Below are positions 43,301 through 51,541 of a stretch of DNA of 64,000 nucleotides, in pieces. A program made the position numbers and the translations under genes. Below the pieces are notes generated by a model, which did no database searches, was not told where the DNA came from, and saw nothing but the letters and a program-made list of their open reading frames with translations. This DNA is from JAHFRG01 sp041495205 (GTDB lineage: Bacteria > Pseudomonadota > Gammaproteobacteria > Burkholderiales > JAHFRG01), in contig JBGQCF010000001.1 of the NCBI GenBank assembly GCA_041495205.1, positions 62,001-126,000 on the forward strand. The letters run 5' to 3'. The stretch's first letter is position 1. The number at the start of each line of letters is the position of its first letter.

Positions 43301-44253
43301 CAAACCAACTCCTTAACCAGATTCATCTCATGACCTCTGATTGCCCCGATTTCAAAATCCTTCTGCTCGCGGGCACACTGTGCCAGCCACTCGGACTGGG
43401 GCGTCGGTTTCACGCCGGAGAACAAAAACAAGTTCGATCCAGTGATATTCAACGCGCTTTCGCGCCACAAAGGTTCAATATCCAAATAGGCCGGCAATCG
43501 CTGCCGCAATATCTGCTCAGGGGCATCAATCATGCATGGTTCTTTGCCCAATCCGGCAGAGATATCCCGAACCACTTGCCGAACCGCTATCCCCGCGTGG
43601 GGCAGGCACTCCCACATCACACGATCATTTTCAAGCATTGATTGCAGACTTTCCACGATAGCACTGGATAGGTCCTCTACCCATGCAATTTGGGCAAGGT
43701 TCGTCCCGCCATTTACCAGGATAATGGGATTGCCGTCCTGTATGCGATTGGCATAAAACGCCACGCGGCCGGTGTGATCATGGCTGCCCCAGAAGATTGG
43801 CAGCCTCAGGATTATTGCCTTACGTCCCTTTGATTGCTGAACATCAACCGCCCGCTCGGCTTCATTCTTCCCAAGCAGGTATTTCCGCGTGACAGGCAGA
43901 AGATTCTTCATCTTCTCATCTGCGGGACGATCAATCAACTGGTCGGCGTCCCGGCTATGGCCCAACCGCGTCACCCACGTCGAAGAGATAAGAAAATAGG
44001 GGACTTTTGCGATACATCCAAGCGCTTCGCTTACGTCGAAAGAATCGTAGGCCAGGAAATCAAACACCGCATCGAATGCATCCGCTGACACGCTTCTCAA
44101 GCCCTGCGATCGTTCGGAGAGAACGCATTTTATGCCGGTTGGCAAGTTGTCGCCGCGGCGCGATATCACCGTCACCTCTTGATTTTTGGACAAAAGTCTT
44201 CGAATTAGTGCTAACCCGAGGAGGCGGGTACCGCCGATAACCAACACCTTCAT
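43300..44253 (-). CDS. Atypical NAD(P)-binding SDR (epimerase-like)
   Basis: A 317-residue extended SDR. KVLVIGGTRLLGLALIRRLL at residues 2-21 is the nucleotide site, VFDFLAYDSFDV and LISSTWVTRLG the central strands. The usual Tyr-x3-Lys is not clear: the nearest is RKYLLGKNEAERAV, which reads Y-x3-K. The GGTRLLG start is shared with CSP41- and RNA-binding-like or isoflavone-reductase-like SDRs found in sugar operons. It probably acts on a sugar of the nonulosonate module; reaction unknown. It is tightly joined to the phosphatase gene and lies four bases from the ATP-grasp gene. Confidence 0.78.
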   Translation of the reverse strand: MKVLVIGGTRLLGLALIRRLLSKNQEVTVISRRGDNLPTGIKCVLSERSQGLRSVSADAFDAVFDFLAYDSFDVSEALGCIAKVPYFLISSTWVTRLGHSRDADQLIDRPADEKMKNLLPVTRKYLLGKNEAERAVDVQQSKGRKAIILRLPIFWGSHDHTGRVAFYANRIQDGNPIILVNGGTNLAQIAWVEDLSSAIVESLQSMLENDRVMWECLPHAGIAVRQVVRDISAGLGKEPCMIDAPEQILRQRLPAYLDIEPLWRESALNITGSNLFLFSGVKPTPQSEWLAQCAREQKDFEIGAIRGHEMNLVKELV

Positions 44254-44257
44254 GTTG

Positions 44258-45238
44258 CTACGCTATGAATTCATTCAGCCACGTCCTTCTCAGCTTCAGG
44301 CCGTGCGAGAAAGACATGAGACCATCGGGCGCAGTCACTGAATCCTGCGACTCGCCCAAATAGACGGATACAAAATCGATGCCTGCGGCCAGCACCAAAC
44401 ACGCGGTCGTCGATATGCGCGGGTTTATTTCGAACGGTTTCGCATCTCCCGCTCCAGTTTTCACGAGCTGGATGTTGTAACACCCCCCGACGGGTTGAGC
44501 TGCGTGAATTGCGGCACAGGAAGCGATCACGCGTTCATCGTTATCCGTTTCCGCACGCAGGGTAATTCCACGCTTGATTCCGACCTTTACCGGGACGACG
44601 GCGCGCAATTTTCCCGCCCGGTCGGCGGCCATCATCACCGTATATTCCTGTCCCACAAGCAACTCCTGCAGGACGAACTCCTCCGGACGGCGACCGGAGA
44701 GAACGATATGCGCCTGCAATTCCTGTTCGGAGCGAACGATGGCAACGCCGCGCGAGCCTCGCCCCTGGCGTGGTTTGACGATGCACGGGAAGGGAATTTG
44801 CAGATGCCCGCTGAGCGGTTTGGTCTCCGGAACGGGCACACCGTGTCCCCGGAGAAGTGCGTTGGACGTCAATTTGTCAAGGTGGGCACTGACGAATGTA
44901 GCAGATGGAAGCAATACCTCGCATTTCATTCCATCCCGCGCATTCGCAATGGGCAGCAGTTCCTCGTCAACGCCGGGGATAAGAAGGTCCGCTTCGATTT
45001 CACAGCACAGGCGCTGGAGTTCCCCGACGAATGCGGGGGCGGACGCAAATGGTATCTGGTGCCACCGGTTCGATGCGATTGAATGGGGTTTGGCATCATT
45101 GTCGGCATCGGCAAAATGCACTTCGTAACGCGCATCCAGCAAGCGGTTGAGCGCCTCGGTGCCAGCGCCGCCGCCACCGGTGAAAAGCAGTCTCTTGCTC
45201 GCGTTATCAGGAAACCGGCTGGCTACAATGGTCGACAC
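44258..45238 (-). CDS. ATP-grasp carboxylate-amine ligase-like protein
   Basis: A protein of about 326 residues with the ATP-grasp fold. RLLFTGGGGAGTEALNRLL is the N-terminal Rossmann unit, PFPCIVKPRQGRGSRGVAIV the ATP-binding loop, FVLQELLVGQEYTVMM the central strand, and FEINPRISTTACLVLAAG the Mg/ATP site (E-x-N-P-R). GTG 45238 with AAGGA five bases upstream is my choice; ATG 45307 would overlap the PseG fusion by 41 bases. ATP-grasp enzymes join a carboxylate to an amine. In nonulosonate loci such a protein may attach an amino-acid or hydroxy-acid acyl group to a free amine of the sugar. The PIG-L deacetylase nearby supports that idea but does not prove it. Confidence 0.83.
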   Translation of the reverse strand: MSTIVASRFPDNASKRLLFTGGGGAGTEALNRLLDARYEVHFADADNDAKPHSIASNRWHQIPFASAPAFVGELQRLCCEIEADLLIPGVDEELLPIANARDGMKCEVLLPSATFVSAHLDKLTSNALLRGHGVPVPETKPLSGHLQIPFPCIVKPRQGRGSRGVAIVRSEQELQAHIVLSGRRPEEFVLQELLVGQEYTVMMAADRAGKLRAVVPVKVGIKRGITLRAETDNDERVIASCAAIHAAQPVGGCYNIQLVKTGAGDAKPFEINPRISTTACLVLAAGIDFVSVYLGESQDSVTAPDGLMSFSHGLKLRRTWLNEFIA

Positions 45239-45266
45239 TGCCTTCCTTATCAATCCCAGGACCGCA

Positions 45267-46826
45267 TCAAAGCGTAAGGCGATACGCGACGGCGCCCCGC
45301 GCCCCATCCGGCATGCCTTCGAATCCCAAGGACTCGAAAACCTTGCGCGACGGATGATTGCCGCACTTCACCTGACCGGTTACCGAGGCGCCGGGCATGT
45401 CGCCGCGAAGCTTCAGCAAAGCCGCTTCGAGGATGCGGCGACCCAGGCCACGCCCGCGAAACACTTGCGCAAGCGAGTAATCGACTTTCCATGTGTGGTC
45501 CTGGCGCTCGAATCGCACCTGTCCGAGCGCAATACCATCAGTTGTCTCGATGATATAGAGACGGCATCCATCCGGGTTGCGCAAACGCTTCTGAAACCAG
45601 ACGCGATGGCTTGCCGCGGGGATCGGCTCCGGCGAGAAAGCGTTGGCGCGAGTACTTGGGTCATTGGCCCACCTCAGCAACAGCGCCTCGTCTTCCAGCC
45701 TGGCGAGCCGTACCCGCAGCAGAGTGCTTTCCGTTACCGTCAGCGCCGCGCAAACGCGATCGACTCCGCTGCCGTCAACCGCGCCGCGACAGCGCAGGGA
45801 CCAATTTTCATCCAGATCCCGTCGCAGGAGTTCGTCCAAGGCCTTGGCGATCGTCGGCTCATCCACTTCATCCCGGTTTCCCAGCCAGCGAATCAGGCCG
45901 CGTTGATGCAATTCGGCGGCGATGGGGCGCTGGTTCTCCGACAAGGTCACCACCAAAGCGGGCAACCCGAGGCATAGACGCTCCCAACTGGTCGCCCCGC
46001 CGGCGCCTATGGCCAGATCGGCCGCCATCATTAGCGGCGCCAGGGATGGCAGGCCACTATGGAGGTGAACGTTCCCGTGCCCCGCCGCCTGCCGTCGTAT
46101 CTCCGCAGTATGCGGACCGGCGGCATTGATGACCGCATCGACCACAATGTCGGTCCGGTTGAGTTGCAGAAATGCGGCGAGGGCGCGACCCATCAGATTG
46201 TCGCTGTCGGCGCCGCTGAAAAAAATGAAAATCCGGCGGATCGGCCCTTCCCGCGGGGGAGTGCGATCACGCAGCTCCCCATAGGCGGGTTGCAGCAGAG
46301 CGTATTCCGGCCCCAGCAACAGGCTGCACGCCGCAGGCACTTTGCCGGCGTAGCGAATGTCCATCTGCGCCACCAGGTTCTGGTCGAGGAGCAGGTCGCA
46401 GTCATGCACCCTGTCGGCCAGATCATCGATCACCATGATGCGCTCAGCCGATGTTCGCAGGGCGCTTTCCCAGCGGGAGTCGATGGCGTAGTGGTCAACC
46501 ACCAGCCAGTCGAGCTTTTTGCCCATGAATTCGATAGCGGCGCTGGTTTGCTCAGCATCCTCCTGCCAAGTGGCTCCAAGCCAAGCTGCATGGGCGAGGG
46601 TGCCTTTGGCTTGCATTCCTGGCTTGGGTGCAGACAATCGGCTGACGGTGAAGCTCCGCTCCTCAATCAGGTTGCAGAGGTGACCGTCGTGCTCACGGCA
46701 GACGAAAGACACCACTGCACCGTGCTCACGTAGCGCATCCGCCAGCGTCAGGGAACGCATGACGTGACCGCGACCAATGGTCAGGGATGCGTCAGTGCGT
46801 ACAACGACATTAGTCACTCGACCCAT
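45267..46826 (-). CDS. pseG: PseG-type UDP-sugar hydrolase fused to a GNAT acetyltransferase
   Basis: A 519-residue fusion. Residues 1 to about 345 are PseG, a GT-B-like hydrolase that releases UDP from UDP-2,4-diacetamido-2,4,6-trideoxy-L-altrose: VVVRTDASLTIGRGHVMR, VVDHYAIDSRWE and GAGGATSWERLCLGLPALV are its marks. Residues from about 365 are a GNAT domain (VRLARLEDEALLLRWAND, then QVFRGRGLGRRILEAAL), probably PseH, which acetylates the 4-amine. So two successive pathway steps sit on one chain. ATG 46826 is used; a TTG at 46844 forming TTGA with the previous stop is possible. Confidence 0.92.
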   Translation of the reverse strand: MGRVTNVVVRTDASLTIGRGHVMRSLTLADALREHGAVVSFVCREHDGHLCNLIEERSFTVSRLSAPKPGMQAKGTLAHAAWLGATWQEDAEQTSAAIEFMGKKLDWLVVDHYAIDSRWESALRTSAERIMVIDDLADRVHDCDLLLDQNLVAQMDIRYAGKVPAACSLLLGPEYALLQPAYGELRDRTPPREGPIRRIFIFFSGADSDNLMGRALAAFLQLNRTDIVVDAVINAAGPHTAEIRRQAAGHGNVHLHSGLPSLAPLMMAADLAIGAGGATSWERLCLGLPALVVTLSENQRPIAAELHQRGLIRWLGNRDEVDEPTIAKALDELLRRDLDENWSLRCRGAVDGSGVDRVCAALTVTESTLLRVRLARLEDEALLLRWANDPSTRANAFSPEPIPAASHRVWFQKRLRNPDGCRLYIIETTDGIALGQVRFERQDHTWKVDYSLAQVFRGRGLGRRILEAALLKLRGDMPGASVTGQVKCGNHPSRKVFESLGFEGMPDGARGAVAYRLTL

Positions 46827-46840
46827 GAGCTGCCCCAATC

Positions 46841-48868
46841 TCAATTCAATCGTTTAAAACCGGCATGGCAGACCGGCCCTTTAAGCAGGTTCATGACGTC
46901 CCGCCCCTCCTCGCATTCCTTGATGAGTGCGAAAACGGGATCCAGCGCCTGGAAAAACTGCGCCACAACATCGGGAGTGTGTTCGGTGCACACATACACG
47001 CTTGTCCCGGCCAGATAACCCTTGGCCAGCATCTCCTGGGTGATCAGGGTTTTATACGCCGGCGCGTTGGGGCTGTTGAAAGAGAATCCGGTCAGCGCCG
47101 GCAAGCCGTTAGTGGTGATGGACAGTCCATGCTTGCCGGCCAGGGCCTTCCATTTGGCGGTGATCTCCCGTCCGGTTTGGGTGATGTGTTCCCACGACTT
47201 GATGCGCTCCATGACTTCCAGCGTCTTGAGCGCCGCGCTCGGGCCGATACGTTCGGTCCAGAAGGTGCTGCTGATAAAAGTACTCTGTGCGGCTTCCATA
47301 ACCGCACGTTTGCCGATGGCGGCAGTAATGGCGTAGCCGTTGCCAAGCGCCTTGCCGAACATCGCCATGTCCGGCTCAACGCCGTAGAGCTTGTGCAGGC
47401 CGCCAAAGGTCTGGCGAAAACCGGACGTGCACTCGTCGAAGATCAGCACGATGCCTTTGTCGGTGGCGAGCTGCCTGACTTTTTCCAAAAAACCGTTCTC
47501 AGGGCCCACATTGCGCGAGACTTCCATCTTGATCACACCGATATCGTGGTCGCGCACCAGCATTTCCAACTCCGGAAAGTTGTTGTAGCTGAAAGGCAGC
47601 ACGCTGCCGCGCAGGACCTGGGGTACGCCCTTGGGCTCCAGACCGGGCAGCAGATGACCGGCCAGATTTTGCTCGTCTCCCAGGTTGGCGGCCAGGTACC
47701 AATCGTGCCATCCGTGGTAGCCGCAGATGGCGACCTTGTCGCGGCCCGAGGCGGCGCGAGCAATACGGATTGCGATGGCGTTTGCTTCGCCGCCTGAGCG
47801 TGCGAAGCGCGCCATATCCGCCCAAGGGTGCAGCGCAATCAGCTTTTCGGCCAGATAGACTTCTTCCGGGCAATTCAAGGTGGACATATTGCCGGCGGCG
47901 ATGGTCTGGTGGACGGCCTCGTCCACTTCCGGATGGCCGTAACCCAGAATGTTGGTGCCGACGCCCATGATGGACATGTCGATGTATTCACGCCCGTCCA
48001 GATCCCACACACGGCAGCCCTTGGCCTTGCTGAAGTAGGCTGGCCACTGCTCGGGCAGAAACATTTCCGGCCGCTTGGAAAGCAGCATGTTGCCGCCGGG
48101 AATCACCCGCTTGGCGCGCTTCCAGAGTTTTTGTCCGGCGCCCAGAGTGGCTCCTTTGTTGCGGACGAGATGTTGGTTGGCCTGGAAGAGTGCCGGCCGT
48201 GCTTGGCGGAGCGCCAGCACTTCTTGCCAGCTAAAGTCGTTGCGCGGGTGGAAGTAGTTAAACACGGCAGCAATGACTTCAAAGTCCGCTGCTTCGTCGA
48301 CCGTCCACCGCTCCATCGAGGGGTCTTCCTCATACGCAACGTTGCCGGTCTTGAACAGCCCGGACTCTCGAATGAAGGGCGTGACATGCTCGCGCTCGGC
48401 AGGTTTGGTCGCCTGCCGGGCTGCCTGTTCCAGCGCACGGAAGGAAAACACCTCCGTATCCAACCCGTCCGGGTAGGAGCGCGGCCACGTGTTGCTGAGG
48501 TAGTCGACGCCTTGCTCTTTGTGAGCGGCGATGACCAGATCGACCAGATCCGGGTCAATCAGCGGACAGTCGCCGGTAATGCGCACCACGGCTTCCGGCT
48601 GATGCGGCTTCGCGGCCTGGTAGAAGCGGTCCAGCACATCGTTTTCGCTGCCCTGAAAGACTTCGTAACCGAGACTGCGCACATGATCGGCCAAGGGCTG
48701 GTTCCGAGGATCATCCGAGGTAGCCAGGATAATCCGGTCAATGCGCTTGGCCTTGGCCAGCCGACGCAGCAACAGCTCAATCATCGGCACGCCATTGATG
48801 GGGCGCATGACCTTGCCGGGAAAGCGAGTGGAACCCATGCGGGCCTGAACAATGGCAATGGTTTTCAT
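46841..48868 (-). CDS. SpsF-like cytidylyltransferase fused to class III (HemL-like) aminotransferase
   Basis: A 675-residue two-domain protein. Residues 1-240 are an SpsF-type nucleotidyltransferase (IAIVQARMGSTRFPGKVM, then ITGDCPLIDPDL), the likely CMP-pseudaminic acid synthetase since no separate PseF is present. Residues 245-675 are a glutamate-1-semialdehyde-aminomutase-like PLP enzyme: RSGGEANAIAIRIAR, GYHGWHDWYL, IFDECTSGFR and the PLP lysine Lys506 in MFGKALGNGYA. Such fusions occur in nonulosonate loci; the aminotransferase substrate is not known. The gene is joined by four-base overlaps to the aldo/keto reductase and close to pseG. Confidence 0.9.
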   Translation of the reverse strand: MKTIAIVQARMGSTRFPGKVMRPINGVPMIELLLRRLAKAKRIDRIILATSDDPRNQPLADHVRSLGYEVFQGSENDVLDRFYQAAKPHQPEAVVRITGDCPLIDPDLVDLVIAAHKEQGVDYLSNTWPRSYPDGLDTEVFSFRALEQAARQATKPAEREHVTPFIRESGLFKTGNVAYEEDPSMERWTVDEAADFEVIAAVFNYFHPRNDFSWQEVLALRQARPALFQANQHLVRNKGATLGAGQKLWKRAKRVIPGGNMLLSKRPEMFLPEQWPAYFSKAKGCRVWDLDGREYIDMSIMGVGTNILGYGHPEVDEAVHQTIAAGNMSTLNCPEEVYLAEKLIALHPWADMARFARSGGEANAIAIRIARAASGRDKVAICGYHGWHDWYLAANLGDEQNLAGHLLPGLEPKGVPQVLRGSVLPFSYNNFPELEMLVRDHDIGVIKMEVSRNVGPENGFLEKVRQLATDKGIVLIFDECTSGFRQTFGGLHKLYGVEPDMAMFGKALGNGYAITAAIGKRAVMEAAQSTFISSTFWTERIGPSAALKTLEVMERIKSWEHITQTGREITAKWKALAGKHGLSITTNGLPALTGFSFNSPNAPAYKTLITQEMLAKGYLAGTSVYVCTEHTPDVVAQFFQALDPVFALIKECEEGRDVMNLLKGPVCHAGFKRLN

Positions 48869-49731
48869 AGCGCAGCCCAGCGGGCGGGATTCAACAAATC
48901 GATGTCGTGGGTTTGCAATTCCCTGGGGACTTGCGGCATCGGGCCTGCGATTGCCTGAAGAACCTCCTTGAGTTGCTTCAGGCTATCGACACCGATGATG
49001 ACTTTAGTGATTTCCGAATACGATAAGGCGTAACGGAGACAGGCTTGCAATGGGGTCAGCTTGGAGTATGTCAGCCACTTTTCCAGGTTCGACCAGAGCG
49101 ACGCCCACCGATTGAATTTTTTGGGGCGGTCGCTTGGTGTCATTAAAAGCAGCCCCTGGAGAAAAACCGACCGCGCGTGGAATTCTATGCCCCGCTCCGT
49201 CAGGCGAGGCAGCCAACCCGAATCGATCAAGCGGCGGTCCATGATGTTAAAAGGCGCCTGGACGATATCAAATTGATACCGGCTGCAGAGTGCGTCGAGT
49301 TCTGCGGGTTCGTAGATCGAAATGCCGATTTTCCCGACAAGTCCGTCGCGTTTCAGTTGCTGCAAGACTTGGTGGAGCCTATCACCGTCTTGTTCCAGCA
49401 GCTGCTGCGGCCGGTGCAACAGAAGGCCGTACAGGCTTTTGATCTTCAGCCGTTGCAAGGAACTGCGGAGGGCATCTGCCACCCACTGAGAGACATCACT
49501 GCAAGCTTCCGGTACGGCCGGCAACTTCGACACGACCCGCCAGTCCGATATGCCGATCTCACCCAACCGCCTCTCGCTGTCGCCATACGCAATCGCCGTA
49601 TCGAGCATCTCCATGCCGCTGGCCCTCGCATGACCGAGGATGGATTGGGCTTCTCCGTATAAAACCTGGCCTTGCTTGTTCGCGATGCCGTAATCGAGGC
49701 CAAACTGAACGGTGCCAAGGGCAAGCTTCAC
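48865..49731 (-). CDS. Aldo/keto reductase
   Basis: A 288-residue AKR-type TIM-barrel protein. KLALGTVQFGLDYGIANKQG starts the barrel, MLDTAIAYGDSERRLGE has the catalytic Asp-Tyr, WRVVSKLP the Lys, and YGLLLHRPQQLL the His; the late segment YSEITKVIIGVDSLKQL binds NADP phosphate. Homologues with this start are common next to PseC and PseI genes. It may reduce a keto or aldehyde group of a nonulosonate intermediate, perhaps one linked to the class III aminotransferase. The start is GTG 49731, overlapping the pseC stop as GTGA. Confidence 0.87.
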   Translation of the reverse strand: MKLALGTVQFGLDYGIANKQGQVLYGEAQSILGHARASGMEMLDTAIAYGDSERRLGEIGISDWRVVSKLPAVPEACSDVSQWVADALRSSLQRLKIKSLYGLLLHRPQQLLEQDGDRLHQVLQQLKRDGLVGKIGISIYEPAELDALCSRYQFDIVQAPFNIMDRRLIDSGWLPRLTERGIEFHARSVFLQGLLLMTPSDRPKKFNRWASLWSNLEKWLTYSKLTPLQACLRYALSYSEITKVIIGVDSLKQLKEVLQAIAGPMPQVPRELQTHDIDLLNPARWAAL

Positions 49732-50900
49732 GCCAGCAGTCCCTTGAAAGCCCTGATGACATATTCCTGCTGGTCGTCCGTCAGGTCATAAAAAAGCGGA
49801 ATGCTCAAGGCCTCCTGGTAATAGTTCCGGGCATTGGGATAATCCTCCGGCTTGAAACCCAGCCTGAGGTAATAGGGTTGGGCGGGCACCGGAATGAAAT
49901 GCACCTGGGTTCCGACCTGCCGGGACTTGAGTTCCTGCATCAGTCGTCCCCGGCTCAGGCCCGCCGCTTTAAAATCAATTCGAAGCACATAAAGGTGGTG
50001 ACCGCTCTGGTCGCGTCCCGCAACCTGGGCCGGACGACAATTGCGCATGCCGGAAAATGCCTTGTCGTATGCCTTGACGAGGTCGCGCCGGCGCGCAATG
50101 AACCTGTCGAGGTTTTTGAGCTGCGACAGCGCCAGGCCGCACTGGATGTCGGTGATGCGGTAGTTGAACCCCAGTTCCTGCATCTCGTAGTACCAGGGGG
50201 ACTGCACGCCATCGGTTACGGCTTCCTCAGGTAATTGAAACGGATCGTCCAGTTTGTTGATGCCGTGGCTGCGCAAGCGTAAAAGTTTTCGGTAGGTGGG
50301 CTCGTCGTTAGTGGTGATCATGCCCCCCTCACCAGCCGCGATCGCCTTTACGGGGTGGAAGGAAAAGACCGTCATGAGCGAGTGCGCGCATGAGCCGACT
50401 CGCCGGCCGTCCGGGTACCGGGCGCCAAGGGCGTGGGCCGCGTCCTCAATCACGACAGCGCCTGCTTTATCGGCAGCCGATTTGATTGTGGGCATATCGC
50501 ATGGCAAGCCGGCAAAATGAACGGGCACCACCGCGCGAGCATCAGGATTTTTTGCAAGAGCCTCGTTGAGGCTGTCCGGGGAAATATTGACCGTATCGGG
50601 ATCAATGTCCGCGAAGACCGGTCTTCCGCCGGCATAGAGCGCGGCATTTGCGCTGGCAACGAAGGTAACGGGCGAGGTGATCAGTGATGTGCCCGGGCCG
50701 ACTCCAGCGGCCAGGGCGGCCAGATGCAGGCCGGCGGTGCCACTCGCCACCGCCACAGTAAATTTCACACCGACATACTCCGCCACGGCTCGCTCGAATC
50801 TCTCAATGGTTGGACCCTGGGTCAGCGCGCCGCTTCTCAGCACATCCACAACGGCCTGGATGTTTTCTTCATCGATATGATGTTTTCCGTATGGAATCAT
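49728..50900 (-). CDS. pseC: PseC, UDP-4-amino-4,6-dideoxy-N-acetyl-L-altrosamine transaminase
   Basis: A 390-residue DegT/DnrJ/EryC1-type aminotransferase. IPYGKHHIDEENIQAVVDVL opens it, as in PseC; VASGTAGLHLAAL, IEDAAHALGARY and FSFHPVKAIAAGEGG with PLP Lys185 follow, and NYRITDIQCGLALSQLKNLD is the family's late signature. It adds the 4-amino group from glutamate to the UDP-4-keto L-sugar. The product goes to the GNAT, PseG and PseI steps encoded downstream. No pseB follows it upstream as in many loci; a truncated RmlD-like gene does. ATG 50900 overlaps that fragment as ATGA. Confidence 0.94.
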   Translation of the reverse strand: MIPYGKHHIDEENIQAVVDVLRSGALTQGPTIERFERAVAEYVGVKFTVAVASGTAGLHLAALAAGVGPGTSLITSPVTFVASANAALYAGGRPVFADIDPDTVNISPDSLNEALAKNPDARAVVPVHFAGLPCDMPTIKSAADKAGAVVIEDAAHALGARYPDGRRVGSCAHSLMTVFSFHPVKAIAAGEGGMITTNDEPTYRKLLRLRSHGINKLDDPFQLPEEAVTDGVQSPWYYEMQELGFNYRITDIQCGLALSQLKNLDRFIARRRDLVKAYDKAFSGMRNCRPAQVAGRDQSGHHLYVLRIDFKAAGLSRGRLMQELKSRQVGTQVHFIPVPAQPYYLRLGFKPEDYPNARNYYQEALSIPLFYDLTDDQQEYVIRAFKGLLA

Positions 50901-51541
50901 AGATTCTGCACTTCACGGGCCAATCCGTTTTGCTCTTGCTGGTGAAGCCTTGCGATGTGCTCGTCAATTCCGCCGAGCTTTCTGCCCAGCACGCGGCAGG
51001 CTTTCCGGTTGGATAGGCTCATGTCCTGCGGCCGCCGGACCAATTCAGGGCGGTCGGCCAGGACCCCGAGCTTGATGCCACCGGGGGTAAGATTGAACCC
51101 TTCCGCGATCTTGAGCCCGAAATCGTACTTTGAGATGCGCTCGTCCCCGACCACATGGAAGATGCCGCTGGCCTTGAGGCCGATCAGATCATGGACGGCT
51201 TGCGCCGCCGCCTCGATAAGGATCGGCGTGTAAAAGACATCTTTGAACAAGTTCAACTCTTTGCCCGAGCGGAGCGCGCCAACGATCACATCGCTGAACG
51301 AACGGCGATAGCTTGGCCCCCAACCATAGAAATTTGTGCGAACCACGAGGGATTGAGAATGAGCGTCAAGAACTCGACCCTCTGCTTCGGCTTTTGTCCG
51401 TCCATAGACATTTTTCGGTGCGACCAGGTGTGTTTCATTCACCAATGAAGCTTCCCCGGAGAACAAATGGTCCGTGGAGATATGCACCAGCGGCAATCCC
51501 AGCCTGGCACAGGCGCGCGCCACGTGGGCCGCCAACGAGCA
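50897..51541 (-). pseudogene. RmlD-like SDR, 5'-truncated
   Basis: From a TTG at 51535 the frame gives 212 residues matching the last two thirds of the RmlD-like protein at 24757: HISTDHLFSGEA, YGRTKAEAEG (intact Tyr-x3-Lys), VRTNFYGWGPSYRRSFSDV, GDERISKYDFGLKI and PQDMSLSNRKA. The NAD-binding first 90 or so residues are missing. The frame reaches a TAA at 51542-51544 region where the TIGR04372-like gene ends, so the 5' part has been replaced by that gene. Without the Rossmann start it should not be active. It ends overlapping pseC, so the remnant is still in the operon. Confidence 0.78.

Noticed and set aside
46865..48958. Plus-strand open frames of 310 and 376 codons
   Set aside because: They mirror the SpsF-aminotransferase fusion and arise from its GC-rich third positions.
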